A stretch of 64,000 nt of DNA from Cryphonectria parasitica EP155 (Eukaryota; Ascomycota; Sordariomycetes; Diaporthales; Cryphonectriaceae). Position numbers and translations under genes: made by a program. Positions within the stretch are counted from its first letter, which is position 1; every line of letters begins with the position of its first letter. The DNA is taken from assembly GCF_011745365.1 (NCBI RefSeq), contig NW_024468915.1, forward strand, positions 1,652,653 through 1,716,652. Direction: 5' to 3'. Under the pieces are notes generated by a model. The model searched no databases and was not told the DNA's origin. It was given only the letters and a program-made list of their open reading frames with translations. This document shows, in pieces, positions 42,996 through 55,641 of this stretch.

Positions 42996-44992
42996 CTTTC
43001 ACTGGCAAATTTCTCCTATTAACTTTGGGACTGCTGATCAAGTAGCCTTTGTAGGTAGAGATGGGTGAGCAGTGTAAGGAGTGAGAAGGCGGGTGCTGAT
43101 TTACACCTCAGTCTTTATATATATCGCTCGGGACGAATGACTGGTTCTTCTCAGTGTCGTTATTTTCTTAGTCTGGACTACCAAATAGTCATCTACAGTC
43201 TGTGTGAGCTTCCAATCGTGGGAAGAATGGAGGGGGAGTAAATGAAGCCGTCACCGTTAGTACCATTCTAGCCCGGGGCGCTGCCGCATACCACGAGTGT
43301 CCAGATACATTTATACAGTGCTTTATGCCTCATGTGTGCTGTTAGGACGAGCTAATATGAAAGATTCTCGTAATCATGTCTGGATTACTCATAAGCTATG
43401 AACATGCCAGCGGGTAGCTTGCTTCTAGCTCCCATCAGTAAATGCTCCAGACACAAATACAGGAAGAGGAATTCTCTGCTGCCTGTTAATTACCAGTTTT
43501 AGGTATTGACTAGTCTCTTTTGATATTTTTAGAAGCCTATGTTAATCTTTGGTTCTAGACACTGGCATTGAGACTGGTCAGCCACACATGATATAAGTCT
43601 GGTCGTGGGTCGACGTGTACCCTGGGGAGGGGGATGGAAGGTGTGGGATAACGATGTCTGCATGTCAAACACGACCAGCCCTCCCATGAACAGATTGATA
43701 TCTTGGGTACCCTAAGTATTTCCTGAGTGTTTCGTGTTGAGATTCTAGTTTCGATAATTTTGTATCTGTATCAATGACTCTTTCATTTGTGTGTAACATG
43801 CAGTTCGCGCCATTGTCACTTGCGAAACATCAAGTCGAAAGGGCTGATATGACAGCAATATTTTCGCTAGCCCTCGTCTGCCTTGTACTAAAGTCTTGCG
43901 TTCCCATTCTCTCCCTGTCAGACCTCACGTGGGATCCTGAAGACACAATGGGATGGTCGCGAGGTAGTCATTCCGTGTTACGCAGATGAGAATGTTCACT
44001 GACCCGTGGTAGACTACAACAAATACTGTACAAGGTCATAGGCTGAGCACAGAATTGATAGGTTTCATCCCCTTTCGAGACAAGCTACTTATTGATCAAG
44101 AACATACCGGCAGAGAGAGATTGAAGATGTGAATAGCGACACCTCTGGGCAGGCGCCCTACTTGGCTATCTGGCTACCTAAGATGTGGGCGCAAGAAAGG
44201 GGAAAACGCGTCAAAACAAAAACGGGTGGAGGACATTCTTTCCATGAGCTGTGAAAGACGCTCTTTGAGATCCTAAATCTGGCTGAGGTGCCAGAAATTT
44301 GCATAGAAATTCTATTTACCATTGCGATACCGTTGAGTGCGGCTAGGTCACACTGACTTTAGCAGACAATATCAGATTGTTTGTGACAATCCAATTCTTC
44401 GATTTCTAACTTTAATATCCATGTATGGGGAGTTACTCTGTTTCTGTGTGTTTCTAGTTGGCCAAACTGTCCTTGATGTGCCCTGTCAGGATTCTGTTCG
44501 GTATACAATGATGGTTGATGGCTGGATGGTAGCTCATGTCCCCAATATGAAAAACAGACAGAAGAGCTGCATTCGATTACTATCTCGTGCCAGTGGTTAG
44601 CCATGCTAGTTCTCAGGGCATAGTTGCAGCAAAGACAAAGCTAACAATGTCACGTCGATGTCATGCCAAGTTATTGATCTTCAAATCTGACCCCATCGAT
44701 TTGAACAGGCAATGAACCAACATTTTTCAGCAACTAGAGAGGACTTTCATTTCTGTTTACTTCTACCCTCTATCCCCAGTTGAGCGTTCAGGAAAGGGAA
44801 TGCATTAAGGAGCTTTGATGCTGAGAGACTTTTCCTGGTAGAGGGAAAAATCCAACAGAGCTCAACTTACCAACTAGGAAAACCCTCGACAACTCTTCTT
44901 CTCTGCACCTTCCTCCAGCAACTCCATCCGCCCACCTTCAACTTTGTTTCCTCCTCTCACTTACCATCTCAACCTCTCCTGAAAGGGCATCA
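42996..44992. other. Gene-poor divergent intergenic region
   Basis: 2 kb, visibly less GC-rich than the coding areas, without open frames above 90 codons. No transposon domain, terminal repeat or RNA gene recognised. Confidence 0.55.
43113..43123 (-). promoter_or_regulatory. TATA box of the F-box-like gene
   Basis: Minus-strand TATATATAAAG, about 120 nt upstream of the ATG at 42995. Confidence 0.5.
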
Positions 44993-47626
44993 ATGATGCA
45001 GCTACGATCGGGTTATGTGGTGCCGTCCGACGGCCAGGACTGGCAGTATATTTCCGACGAGCATGAGACCGAGGACGAAGACTACAATGAGCAACCCGAG
45101 CAGAAGCGGACGATGTCGACTCCCGCACCTACTTTCAACCCTCAAACTCACGATGCATACAACGATATCGAGAGGCCCTGGGTTCCAACCTCCTTGCCCT
45201 CATGTGTGCCTCGCCCAGGCCCAGTTTCTGACCTGCAGCCCTTCCAGAGCTCTTTCCAGCAGCCGCTTAGTCACCGTCAGGAGCTCCTTCCTCCTACCAC
45301 CGACACCTACCAAACCGATAACTACAAGCATACCCAGCAGGCTCCTGCGTTTTTCACGGGCTTCCCGACACAAGACATCACGGCGAGCAACACCATGGAT
45401 AACACCTTCCCGTATGCCGTCTTGATGCGTGCTGGTCTTCGCCTGCCCCAGACATCTCCTGCCGTTGAAGCTTACCAGGGCTTTGGGTCCCAGATACCTC
45501 CTGTGGCTCCTTCTCACCCCAATGTAAGCGCAGAAGGTCCCTCTACCCTTACAGCCTACTTAACCCAACATCTGCAACCCAAGCAGCCTCTTTCTTCTCT
45601 TTGTTTACAACCTCCGTTCCCCTATACTGCCCTCTCATGTCCTCCATCCTGGTGTGCCTTCACTCCCATCGCAGTAGCCACCCTACTGCTACACTCTTTT
45701 GTTGCTTCCTTGCTTTGGCCTTCTAACCTCCCACGCTCTTTACGGTGTAATCTGTTCGAGTTCTGTACCAGTAATATCTAACTCTGTTTCTAGCTCACCA
45801 TGGAGAGCCTGACTCTTCCACTGCACCAACAACCCGTTCCCAATCCCGGTGGTCCTCACAACGCCAATACCATACCTCTGAAGTGCTGCCTTTGCCCGAG
45901 AAAGCCTACGTTCTCGGATGTCTCCCATCTTTTGACCCACATCTCGTCCAAGAGTCACCTAGCCGCCAGATTCAAGCTTGAAATTTCGGACAAGGAGGAC
46001 GACAAGCGGACAATCCGCCTCTTCCAAGAGTGGGCTGACCAATACGGAATCACGCAGCTGTTAAAGAACCGCCAGGATGCCAAGGAGCAGAAGAAGCAGG
46101 CACAGCTCAAAAGACAGCGGGCTAATGGCACTGAGGCAAGTTCGAAGTTCAGAAGTGTTTCCCCTCCCCGGGAGCACTCCTCCACCCTTCTCCCGCCAAC
46201 AAAGGGAAGGGAAGAGAGTATAAGAAAATATTCTGACTGAATTAGCCACAGAAGAAGGCCAGGCGAACTCAAGCCGCTCCAGAGCCTGTCAAGATGGAGG
46301 AGTTTGACAACCTAGCGCTCGAGTTCACCCAGAACCCCCTGAACCAGCTTGCCTGGCCTCCCCTCCACCCCTCTCATGACAACACGTTCGACGATGCATA
46401 CCACACTCCCATGAGCAAGCAGGCTCAAAGAAACTACCATCTACCTGAATCTCCACAGGCTATCGCGTACCTGAACGATGTACTCGTTGCGGATGGCGAG
46501 GGTGACGGTGATGGTTCCTCCACGCCAAAGCTGAAGGGTGCGTTCTGGCCCGGCATGCGCATCTTTGATGCTGCCACACCTGAGATGAGGCGTATGAGAA
46601 ACCAGAAGAAGCACCACTCTGTGTTGGAGAACATGGTGATGACTTCAGAGTCTGTTGAACAAACCGAATATGTTTGGAATGAGGATCTGGGAGAAATCGA
46701 GCGCACACGCAATGTGTACGACAGCCCATCTATTGATGGCAGTCCAGTAAGTATTCCCTTTATAAGTGCATTCGAAACTATGTGATAGATAGAATTTCTG
46801 ACTCTGGTGCCTTGAAAAGTCCCGAGATGAAGCGGAGGCCCAGGCCCCTCCCCCCAAGAAGCGTCGTGGCCGGGGCGCTGCTTCGGCGGCATCCACCTCC
46901 CAACGTCAGACTCGATCCACAGCCCGAGGCTCGAAGGCGAACAAGAAGGGTGCCACAAAGAAGACTGCCAAGGTAGAAGAGGAGAGTAACTCTGACGATG
47001 AGACGAGCAGCTCTCGCGACAGCCGAGGCCTTGGAACGTTTGATGACGGTGCAGATGATACTGCCTTGGGATGTGGCGACATTTTTGCAGGACGCCACCA
47101 GGACATTCAGGGTGAGTACCTCACTCATCGCTCACCCCAGGAATATCTGCCAATATTGACACGACGTACATCTGCAGATCTCGGTGGAAATCCTTTTGGT
47201 GGCCAGCAGGTGACCATCCCTTACAGAAATGCCATGCAGGGTCTTCCTCCAAACCGCCCTATGTCGTCTTTGTTTGGTCGCCAGGACACCCAGCCCCCAT
47301 TTGAGTTCTTCGACAAGGAGAATGATCGCAGCGCTTTTTCCATGCAACAGACCTCGGATCTGCCTACCTTCCTAAGCCAGCAGCGTCAGAACATGCAATC
47401 TGGAGGGCTCAATCCGCTCTGTGCACAGCGTCAAGGCAACTTCCCCTTCCTTTACAGCGGGTTTGACGTCTCTCGGCCACCTAGCACATCGTTCCAGGCC
47501 ATAAACAGCTTGGATTACAGCGGCGCCCACCCAGGCATGAACAACGACTTGATCAATGGCCTCGGTAACAATTCCACATACCAGCAGGGTCACACTTCGA
47601 CCCAGCATAACGATTTTGGCGTCTGA
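44993..47626 (+). CDS. C2H2 zinc-finger protein with a probable GC-AG intron
   Basis: Five exons: 44993-45523, 45794-46135, 46246-46746, 46820-47111 and 47178-47626, giving 704 residues. The N-terminal 177 residues are Pro/Gln-rich and disordered. A single finger, CxxC-x13-H-x5-H, in LKCCLCPRKPTFSDVSHLLTH lies at about 206-230, followed by a helical charged region (HLAARFKLEISDKEDDKRT) and a basic stretch (KEQKKQAQLKRQRA). Exon 4 encodes PPPKKRRGRG and a Lys/Ala-rich tract resembling an AT-hook or nuclear signal. Intron 2 (46136-46245) starts GCAAGT rather than GT; no GT donor keeps frame with the downstream exon. A DNA- or RNA-binding nuclear role is inferred. I do not recognise a named orthologue. 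Confidence 0.78.
46136..46245 (+). other. Probable GC-AG intron
   Basis: Donor GAG|GCAAGT, branch-like CTGAC at 46233-46237, acceptor TTAG. A second AG six bases on (CCACAG) is also in frame, so two proteins differing by two residues are possible. Confidence 0.65.
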
Positions 47627-48627
47627 ACGATATCGTCGAGGGCAACAATTTCTCCTTATAATCTGCGTGGAGCGGCCCAGGAGGAGTCAACAATCTGAAA
47701 ACAGCCCGGAAGTTGGAAGTCTGGATGGATTTCCTGCCTCAGCTGACTATTGCAGCGCAATTCACTCAACTGGCGTTCGGTTATGGTTCGGCTCTCAGGA
47801 TCACCCTTGCATCTCTTAACTTCGTTTCTTCGTCCTCGCGCCGACTCCTTTGAGAGTCAAACCTCGAGTCTCAGTGGTGTCAGGTGTCGCAACATGCGTC
47901 ATTATCACCCTGGTTCCACAGGAGCATTCGGCGTTTGATGCTTTGGCCATGGGTAATATTTCTTTGCATTCTCGGGTTACCTAGAGGCCACCATTAGATC
48001 AATTACCATCCTATGGGACGAAACGGCATCTCTTTATTTTTTGGACTTGGCTTTTCTTCTTTCAAGCGCAGATGGAATCGATGGTGGGGTTACATAGCTA
48101 TCAGATACTCCCACGCAAAATGGTGACCATTTCTTATTGCTTCAATGGCGAGAACCCCATAGAACCTGTGATTCAGCTGCCTATTGCCTGCTGCCCTAGG
48201 AGTATTCAGAGGTCCGTCCTCGTTTCCTCCTGCTTTTGACCACTGTCTCGACTTGAGATTTCCGTGCTGCTGCAGCAATCTGACCAAAAAATTGGAAGTG
48301 TTATCGGACAGCGAAATTGCACATCAAGGACAGATGAGAAGATACGAAGACATGCATACTCACGTCGCCCACCGAGAATAGTTACCGCAGCTTGCCTGAC
48401 AACTGGATGGAGTATCAACCGGTACAATTAACATGGTCTTCTCAGAATAATCGTTATGAGAAGAATAGCATTATTACATGTTGGCCGATTGCAGAAAGCC
48501 ATTGCGTGACCATCTCGATCTGCGGCATATATCCCATCAATCCCTGAAACGCCACGAGACACGTTACCGAAACGCCACGACACACGTTACGATGAGATAC
48601 CAGGACCCAGTGAGTATTCCAGATACC
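47627..48627. other. Tail-to-tail intergenic region
   Basis: 1 kb between the zinc-finger gene stop and the MSH3 stop, containing the 23-nt tandem repeat listed separately. No gene seen. Confidence 0.55.
48546..48591. repeat. Two tandem copies of a 23-nt unit
   Basis: The unit GAAACGCCACGAGACACGTT plus three bases (48546-48568) is repeated at 48569-48591 with two mismatches. It lies just downstream of the MSH3 stop. Confidence 0.8.
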
Positions 48628-51600
48628 TTATAACTGCTCAATCCCTGAAATCAGCTCCTCGACCTTGTCCTCTGCCGCCTCTTGGCCAGACAGGACATCA
48701 CCCAACAGCGCCGCGGTACTCCGCAGCCGGCGCGCCTTGACGTCCTCCTCCAGCTCGCGTGACTTCTTGGCCGCCACGTCGAGGACCCTGCGCGGGATGC
48801 GGGCGAGGCGGGCCACGTTGAGCCCGTAGGACCGGTGTGCGACGCCCTCGGCGACCTCGTATAGGAAGGTGATCTCCTCGTCGCCGGCGGCCTGCTCATC
48901 GTCGCTGTCGGACCGATTGCCACCACCGTCAGTGGTGGTCGCAGCAGAAGGTTTGGTGGCCTCGAAGCGCATGTGGACGTTCTTGACGAGCCCGCCGCCG
49001 AGGCCGGAGGCAATCTTGGCGAGGTTCTGGTAGTGTGTGATGAACAGCGTCAGACACTTTGTTTCGCGGACGACGTGCTCGAGCACCGCGTGGGCGATGG
49101 CGGCGCCGTCGTGTGTCGATGTGCCACGGCCGAGCTCGTCGAGCACGACCAGGGACCGGGGCGTCGCGGAACGGAGGATGGAGGCCGTCTCGGAGACTTC
49201 CACCATGAAGGTACTCTCGCCCGCGAAGAGGTTGTCGCGAGCGCCCATCCGGGTGTGGATTGCATCCGCGAGAGTGAGGGTCATGCTGTCGGCTGGGACG
49301 AAGGAGCCTACTTGTGCAAGCAGCACGAGCAGAGCAACGGCGCGCACGAAGGATGATTTCCCACCCATATTGGGGCCGGTGATGAGATGTGCCAGCGGTG
49401 CGGGGGAAGAGAGCGTAGTCGTGAAGGGAATGTATCCGTTGGGCAGAGTATGCTCGGCGATGGGGTGGCGGCCAGCAGAGATCGAGATGGAGGGGGGACT
49501 CGAAGAGGGGAGGAATGTCGGTTTCGAATAGCCTGGGATGGCAGCGACCTTGGACAAGGAAACGAGACAGTCAAGAGTGGCGAGAGCGGCCACGGCATCA
49601 CGGAGCGGCTGGTACGCTGCTGCTATGGAGGTCAGGAGTTCGCGAAAGGCGGCATCGCAGGCGGCGGCGAGAGATTCCTTGTGCTGGTCCCGTTCGCTTA
49701 TAAGGCTGACAACTTCAGGGGTGTGGAACCGGGACAGCTTCTTGGTGCCGCTAATTTTGATCCACGAGGCTGGGACTTTCTTCAAGTCAACATTGGGGAC
49801 CTCGATCAGATACTCGATGCCCGCAACCGTGACATACGGGACAGAACCCTTCTTGCCAAGTTTCTTCGCTGCTTCCTGGCGGTGGGCGTCGAGCTCTTGC
49901 TCGACGGCCGCAATGCCAAGCTTGTGGTTGCAAATGTCATCTGTCTCGTCATCCTCGCGGAAGAATCCGTACTTGTTGTCTTGTCGAGCGGCCTCCGGGT
50001 TGATCTTCTCAAGGAAGGTGACGACGATCTCGCCAATCTGAGGGATCGAGCAGATGGCATCGCTCAAAAGGCTCGACTGGAAGCCCGTGTCTGCTACGGT
50101 CTTGACCTTGGCGTATTCCATGGAGATTTTTTGCATAGACTGCAGGACGGCAAGCAGCTCCGGCCTTGAGCATTTGCCGTAGTAAATTCGGATGAGACTT
50201 CTCTCTAGATCCGTCTTGATGTGCGTCAGGAGGCCCTCCAATTTGTCGACTCTCCATGTGGACCGGTTCTCAAATAGCTCTTCGACTGCCGTTACGCGCT
50301 GCTCTAGAGCCTCCTTATCCAGGAGCGGACGACCAATCCATTTTCGCAAGAGCCTTTGGCCAAAACGAGTGTGGGTTTTGTCGATAGCCCACAGAAGGCT
50401 GCCCTTTTCCACATGGTCTGTCTGGTTCCTGTAGACTTCCAAGCTCTCCAATGTAGTCCCGTTGACCAACATGTGTGACCTTGTCGAGAACGAGGTAAAG
50501 TATTTGGTCAGGTCAAAGATGTGTTCCAAGCCGTACTCGGCCAAGTGCGTGATCATCGCAGAAAGACATATTGTAACTGGCTCTGGCAACTTCAAGACCT
50601 TGTCCAGCAGAGCAGACGCCCGCGCATCGGAGTTATCCTTCAGCTTGCCTGCGTAGAATTGTGTCACGTGGGAGTAGGCTTCGGTGGCCATCGTCTTGCC
50701 TTTGGGTACTCTTTCCATCCGTGTTCGATCTCCGAAGACGTTACTGCTTGTGCCTGACAAGTGCTGAAGCAACTTGTCGGTAGCTTTTGACAAGTCTCCG
50801 ACGATGAGAAACTCGCATGGCGATATGTGCAGGAGCCTAGTCTCAATCTCTCGACGCATGAACCCGTCCTCAAAGTTGTCATAGATGATGTCTCCGGTAG
50901 CGGGTTGCACGGCAAGAATACCAACATCAACCTTCTCATCCGTGCCCCAGCCCTTGGCTTTGGACTCGGTGATACAGAGCAGATAGCCGCCTGGAGGTGC
51001 AGCTCCGCTGTCCTGATCCAATTCTCCTATCTCGTCGATGTACGTTCCTTTGGTGTAGACATTGGTGAGCTTCCGGACAAAGGGGGCGTTCCGATTGTCG
51101 CCGGCCTTCTTGAGAGCTGCAGTCTCGATCTGCCGTACGACGCCGACCTTGTGGCCAGCTGCCACCAGCCGCTTAGCATGAACAGGAAGTCGGTGTACAG
51201 GAATGCTTGCAGAGGCGAATCGATCCAGGTGGGCTTCGGAAGGATCTGTGCACAACAGCGTCAGTGCTGACACGGCGATCAAAAGAGATTCGCGGATGGC
51301 TACCTACGCTCATCGTATCGGAACTTGCCAGGGATGCAGACGATACTCAGCTCCTTTGCTGCGATGCGTGCATCTTCACCAAAGAATCTGAACTTGTAGC
51401 CCACTTCGACGATGAGGACGGTGTCCATGTGCTTCCTCTTGATATCCAGGAACTGGACCTCCATGGGCGTCAGTTTGCCCGTCTTGGCACCTTTCTTCTT
51501 CGTAGTCTTGGCTCGAGCGGCATCGTCGTCGTCGTCCTCCGCCAAATCATCCCCATCACCATCTTCCTCCAAGGCTGTAGTTCCATTCTCGATCTGGAAA

Positions 51601-52094
51601 TTGCGACGCTTGATCATGGCAATGCTGTCCGGGTGTCCCAGCTTCTTGACGAACTTACGGTGCAGCTCAGCCTTGTGCCGAGCCACAGCCACGTCTTCCA
51701 CCTGGTCCTCGACTGTGTTTGCTGTCTCGGACGTCTGGGATTCACCATATGCATACCGTTCTGTCCGAGAGCCTGTCGGGACTTTGAGGGAAGCGTCCGC
51801 CGAGCTGTCTGGCGACTTATTGATGGCGGTGTTCCTCTCTGGGACGTGGTCCTCTTGTGCCTTCGTCCGCTTTAGTGAGGGAGCTGGCCCATCGTTACCA
51901 TGGTCTGTGTCCTCCTCAAGAGGCCGTTTGCGAGGTGGACTGCTGCCATCCGTCTTGCTGCCTCCACTGTCGCCACCTGCCTCTGCCGACCGTTTCTTGT
52001 TGAGGGACTGTGACAGGCCATTGACGGTCTTGGGGGTAAAGAAGCTGGTCAGAGAAGCCTGACGCTTCTCAGGGTTTTTAGATGGACCAGCCAT
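48628..52094 (-). CDS. MSH3: DNA mismatch repair protein MSH3
   Basis: Two exons: 52094-51308 and 51245-48628, joined in phase 1 over a 62-nt intron, giving 1134 residues. A PIP box QASLTSFF at 12-19 would bind PCNA. A disordered basic/acidic region with nuclear signals (for example [10 protein letters not shown]) follows; MutS domain I starts near [20 protein letters not shown]. The C-terminal ATPase has Walker [10 protein letters not shown] near 885 and Walker B/signature [16 protein letters not shown]. The [15 protein letters not shown] [19 protein letters not shown] and the PIP box plus length separate it from MSH2, and domain I lacks the FYE mismatch wedge of MSH6/MSH1, as expected for MSH3. 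With MSH2 it forms MutS-beta, which recognises insertion/deletion loops. Confidence 0.97.
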
Positions 52095-53883
52095 GGCGTG
52101 GTAGTGTGTGAGCGTGGCGTGGGCCGCTTAAGGACAATACGGTCGGCAGCTGGCGGGTTTTGTTGACGCTTTGGGGGGTCGAGATCGCTTTACGCGTGTC
52201 AGTCGGGAATCGACGCGTCGCGGGTGGAGAGAGTGCTTATCGATAAGAACATCTCCACTTCAGACCCATATCTAGAACTTTATTTCAACTTCATCCCCTA
52301 CCCGTGCTCCATTATCCCGTCCGCTAACTTCAACATTTTCCATCAACTGCAGCCTTTTTCCCCATCTGAGATGGGCCTCCCTTGGCCAACTGAAAAAGCC
52401 ATGATGGTAATGTGATCAGAATTACCCGAAACTAGCGTGCTCCCAATCTCGCACCAGCCGAGAAGATGACACGCTTCTTTCGAGCTGCCCTTGAAAGTCC
52501 TAGCATGAGACTGTGATCAATCATCTTGCGACCAGCGGTCTGAACATCAGAAACCTTCAAAGCAGTAGGCGTATGTTTGGTGTTGGTGCCAGTCCTGGTG
52601 ATGACTACGAAGCCGACAATAAAGAACTGACAATGCCATACTGGGTCGGATGACATCTTAAAAAAAAAAATGCTATGAGGCAACCCCAGTCTGTCTTATT
52701 GGTAGCGCGCCCACGTTTCGCCTTCGGCCGTCATACAGAAGGCATTAGTGGACGAGGCGCTGTCACGAGGCTGAATCGGCGACCAACACGCTCACGCTTG
52801 TGCTGCTCTGGGGTGTCGTTCCCTGGCAAGCTTGCCGAGGGGCCAAGAAGGGGGACCAGGCTGCTATTAGGCTAAATATAGCGGATGAAAGGCAGCCCAG
52901 CAGGAAGCCTCCCGTCCGAAACGACATCTCATCTACCTCGCCACAGAAAAACATGGCCTGGGTCGGCAATCGTGTCCCTGTTCCAAATTGAATGGAACAG
53001 ACGAACCGTTCCCTGGTTCGAATGGGTGGCATCGTCGACCAAAGTGGTGTCCTATTTCTCGAACAAAAGCCAGACTGCATGCGCATTGTGGGCTGCAACC
53101 AGGCTCAATGATTGGCTTACTGCCAATATTCCCCGAACCCAATTTCCATATCGGTCATGCAAGCGAGGAGACGTATTTCACCGTGGCCGACATGAGGCCG
53201 ACAGCTCGACCAGTTTGCAGCAACACCTTCGTAGCATCCTGAAATCTCCCCTGGTATTCAACAGCGCTGATCTCGGGAAGCGGCTCGATACACAAGAATC
53301 GTGGTGTCATAAACAGGCAGCAGGTAGATGGCCTGGTTTACACGATGTCTGATCGTGTTGAGCCGAGGCCACTACCCCCTCTCTCAGAACAGCCCCTCTC
53401 GTTCTTTGAAGGGGGCCAAGCCGCCCCACGTTGATGTGCTGTCAATAAAGTTGAAAGCTTAGGCCTATTCTCCCGGTGTCGACATGGGGCCATCCTGACA
53501 AGGGCCCTCTTTTTGCTCAACTGTCTGTTCGTCCACTGCAGCCTGCCTCACGCGGCTGCGATACTTGCATTTAGCCTGCTTCCGCGCTATCGATCCTTGT
53601 CCATCTCCCCTTTTGGAGAGAAGATGGCCATGTTGGCTAGAAGGCTGATCCTACTCCACACTGGGCGAGTCTCCCGGCCCGCATGCCCGCAACACAAGCA
53701 GGCTGAGTGCAACCTTTGCCCCTTTACGCTGTTGTTATATATGCCGAACGAGGTATCCATCCTCGCACAGCATGAATCTGTGTCGTTGAGCCAGTTTCAT
53801 GTCAGTTCTTCTACCGAAAGAGAGCCTGACGATCAGTGCTACACATAATTTTATCGTGTCAGTACCCTCTCTAGTCCTCCAGC
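52095..53883. other. Divergent promoter region of MSH3 and the sugar transporter
   Basis: 1.8 kb. Left end holds two ACGCGT motifs; a TATA-like TTATATATG lies at 53735-53743, about 140 nt before the transporter ATG. A 155-codon frame at 52885-53352 (+) has no domain and is opposed by other frames; treated as non-coding. Confidence 0.55.
52192..52218. promoter_or_regulatory. Two perfect MCB (ACGCGT) motifs upstream of MSH3
   Basis: ACGCGT at 52192-52197 and 52213-52218, 21 bases apart (two helical turns), 98-124 nt upstream of the MSH3 ATG. They match the MBF consensus. Confidence 0.6.
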
Positions 53884-55641
53884 ATGGGTCTCTTCAAGAG
53901 ATCGGCACCCAAGAAGGACGTTGTTGTCGCTGCACAGGAGGAGGCGCCTCAATTTGAGAGGGTGAGCTGGACCAAGGACCCCGGCTTGAGAAAGCTATAC
54001 TGGCATGCTTTTGTCCTCTGTGTTGCCTCGGCCACGACTGGGTATGATGGCATGTTCTTCAACAGTGTGCAAAACTTTGACACCTGGAAGAGTGTAAGTC
54101 ATGAACAAATTCATCCATCACCAGTCTTCTCATACACACACACAAACACACATATATACACGTATGGAGGATGACCTAGGACTTGTTAACACTGAGTCTA
54201 TCAGAAATTCGGCGACCCTCAAGGGTCCATGCTAGGTCTTCTCGGTGCTCTCTACCAGATCGGCAGCGTCGCCTCCATCGCCATCGTCCCGTTCTTCACG
54301 GATCGCTTTGGACGAAAAGTACCCATCGTAATCGGCTGTTCCATCATGATCGGCGGGGCCATCATGCAAGGCGCGGGCAGCACGCTCGGCGTCTTCATGG
54401 GCGGTCGGTTTTTGCTCGGTTTCGGAAACTCGTTTGCGCAGCTGTCGTCGCCCATGCTGCTCACCGAGATCTGCCACCCCCAGCACAGAGCCCGTCTGAC
54501 AACTGTCTACAACTGTCTGTGGAATGTGGGTGCCCTTTTCGTCTCGTGGCTCGCCTTCGGCACAGACTACCTCTTCGACGACTGGTCCTGGAGGATTCCA
54601 GCCCTGCTCCAGGCCTTCCCCTCCATCATCCAGCTCACCTTTATCTGGTTCGTGCCCGAGTCGCCCCGCTACCTGATTGCCCAGGACAGGGCCGAGGAGG
54701 CCCTCCAGATCCTCGGAAAATACCATGCCAACGGTAACACGCAGCACCCGACTGTTCAGTTCGAGTACCTTGAGATCAAGGAGACCATCGCCATGGAGCT
54801 CGAGGCCAAGAAGCGGAGTAGCTACCTCGATTTCCTCAGGACAAAGGGCAACCGGTTCCGACTGGCTGTCCTCATCTCCCTCGGTGTGTTCTCGCAGTGG
54901 TCAGGCAACGCCATCATCTCCAACTACTCCAGCATCCTGTACAGCACTGCGGGTGTCGAGGGCTCTACACAGAAGCTCGGCCTGTCCGCCGGCCAGACCA
55001 CGCTCGCCCTCATCGTCTCCGTCACCATGGCAATGTTTGTCGATAAAGTCGGTCGTCGTCCCACGTTCCTCATCTCCACGGCAGGCATGGTCGTCACGCT
55101 CGCTGTCTGGACCCTGACCTCGGGCCTGGCCGAGGATCACGGCGCCACCAAGGCCAACAACGCCATGATCGTCTTCATCTGGATCTTTGGTATCTTTTAC
55201 TCCGTCGCCTGGTCCGGCCTGCTCGTCGGCTATGCTATCGAGGTCCTTCCCTACACGCTCCGTGCCAAGGGCCTCATGATCATGAACCTCTGCGTGCAAA
55301 TTGCCCTGACGCTGAATACATATGCCAACCCTGTCGCCTTTGAGTTCTTCGCCCCGCATACCTGGAAGTTCTATCTCATCTACACCGTAAGTGAAGAATG
55401 AGAACAACATTTTCCAAGTTCTTGTCTTAGATAATAGCTAATATGACTGCGACAGTGCTGGGTCGGTTTCGAGCTTACCTTCGTCTACTTCATGTACGTC
55501 GAGACCAAGGGACCTACCCTCGAGGAGCTGGCCAAGGTTATCGACGGAGATGATGCCCAGGTGGCGCACTTGGACCTGCATCAGGTTGAGAAAGAGACAC
55601 ATATCACCTCTCACGAGGAGTACCTAACTGGAAAGTCCTAG
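53884..55641 (+). CDS. MFS sugar transporter (hexose/lactose-permease type)
   Basis: Three exons: 53884-54093, 54205-55386 and 55456-55641, each in phase 0, giving 525 residues. Twelve hydrophobic segments are visible. Sugar-porter signatures are present: TGYDGMFFNSVQ in helix 1, DRFGRKVPI in loop 2-3, GRFLLGFG, PESPRYLI after helix 6, DKVGRRPT in loop 8-9 and VETKGPTLEEL at the end of helix 12. The N-terminus is short and basic (MGLFKRSAPKKD). The closest pattern is the fungal lactose permease/quinate-like branch of proton-coupled sugar porters at the plasma membrane; the exact sugar cannot be told from sequence. No glycosidase gene lies alongside. Confidence 0.92.

Noticed and set aside
42996..44992. 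Degenerate transposon in the gene-poor region
   Set aside because: No transposase or reverse-transcriptase motif and no terminal repeats found by eye; cannot be supported without a repeat search.
52885..53352. 155-codon open frame (+) upstream of the sugar transporter
   Set aside because: No family resemblance and overlapped by frames in all directions; in a divergent promoter region.
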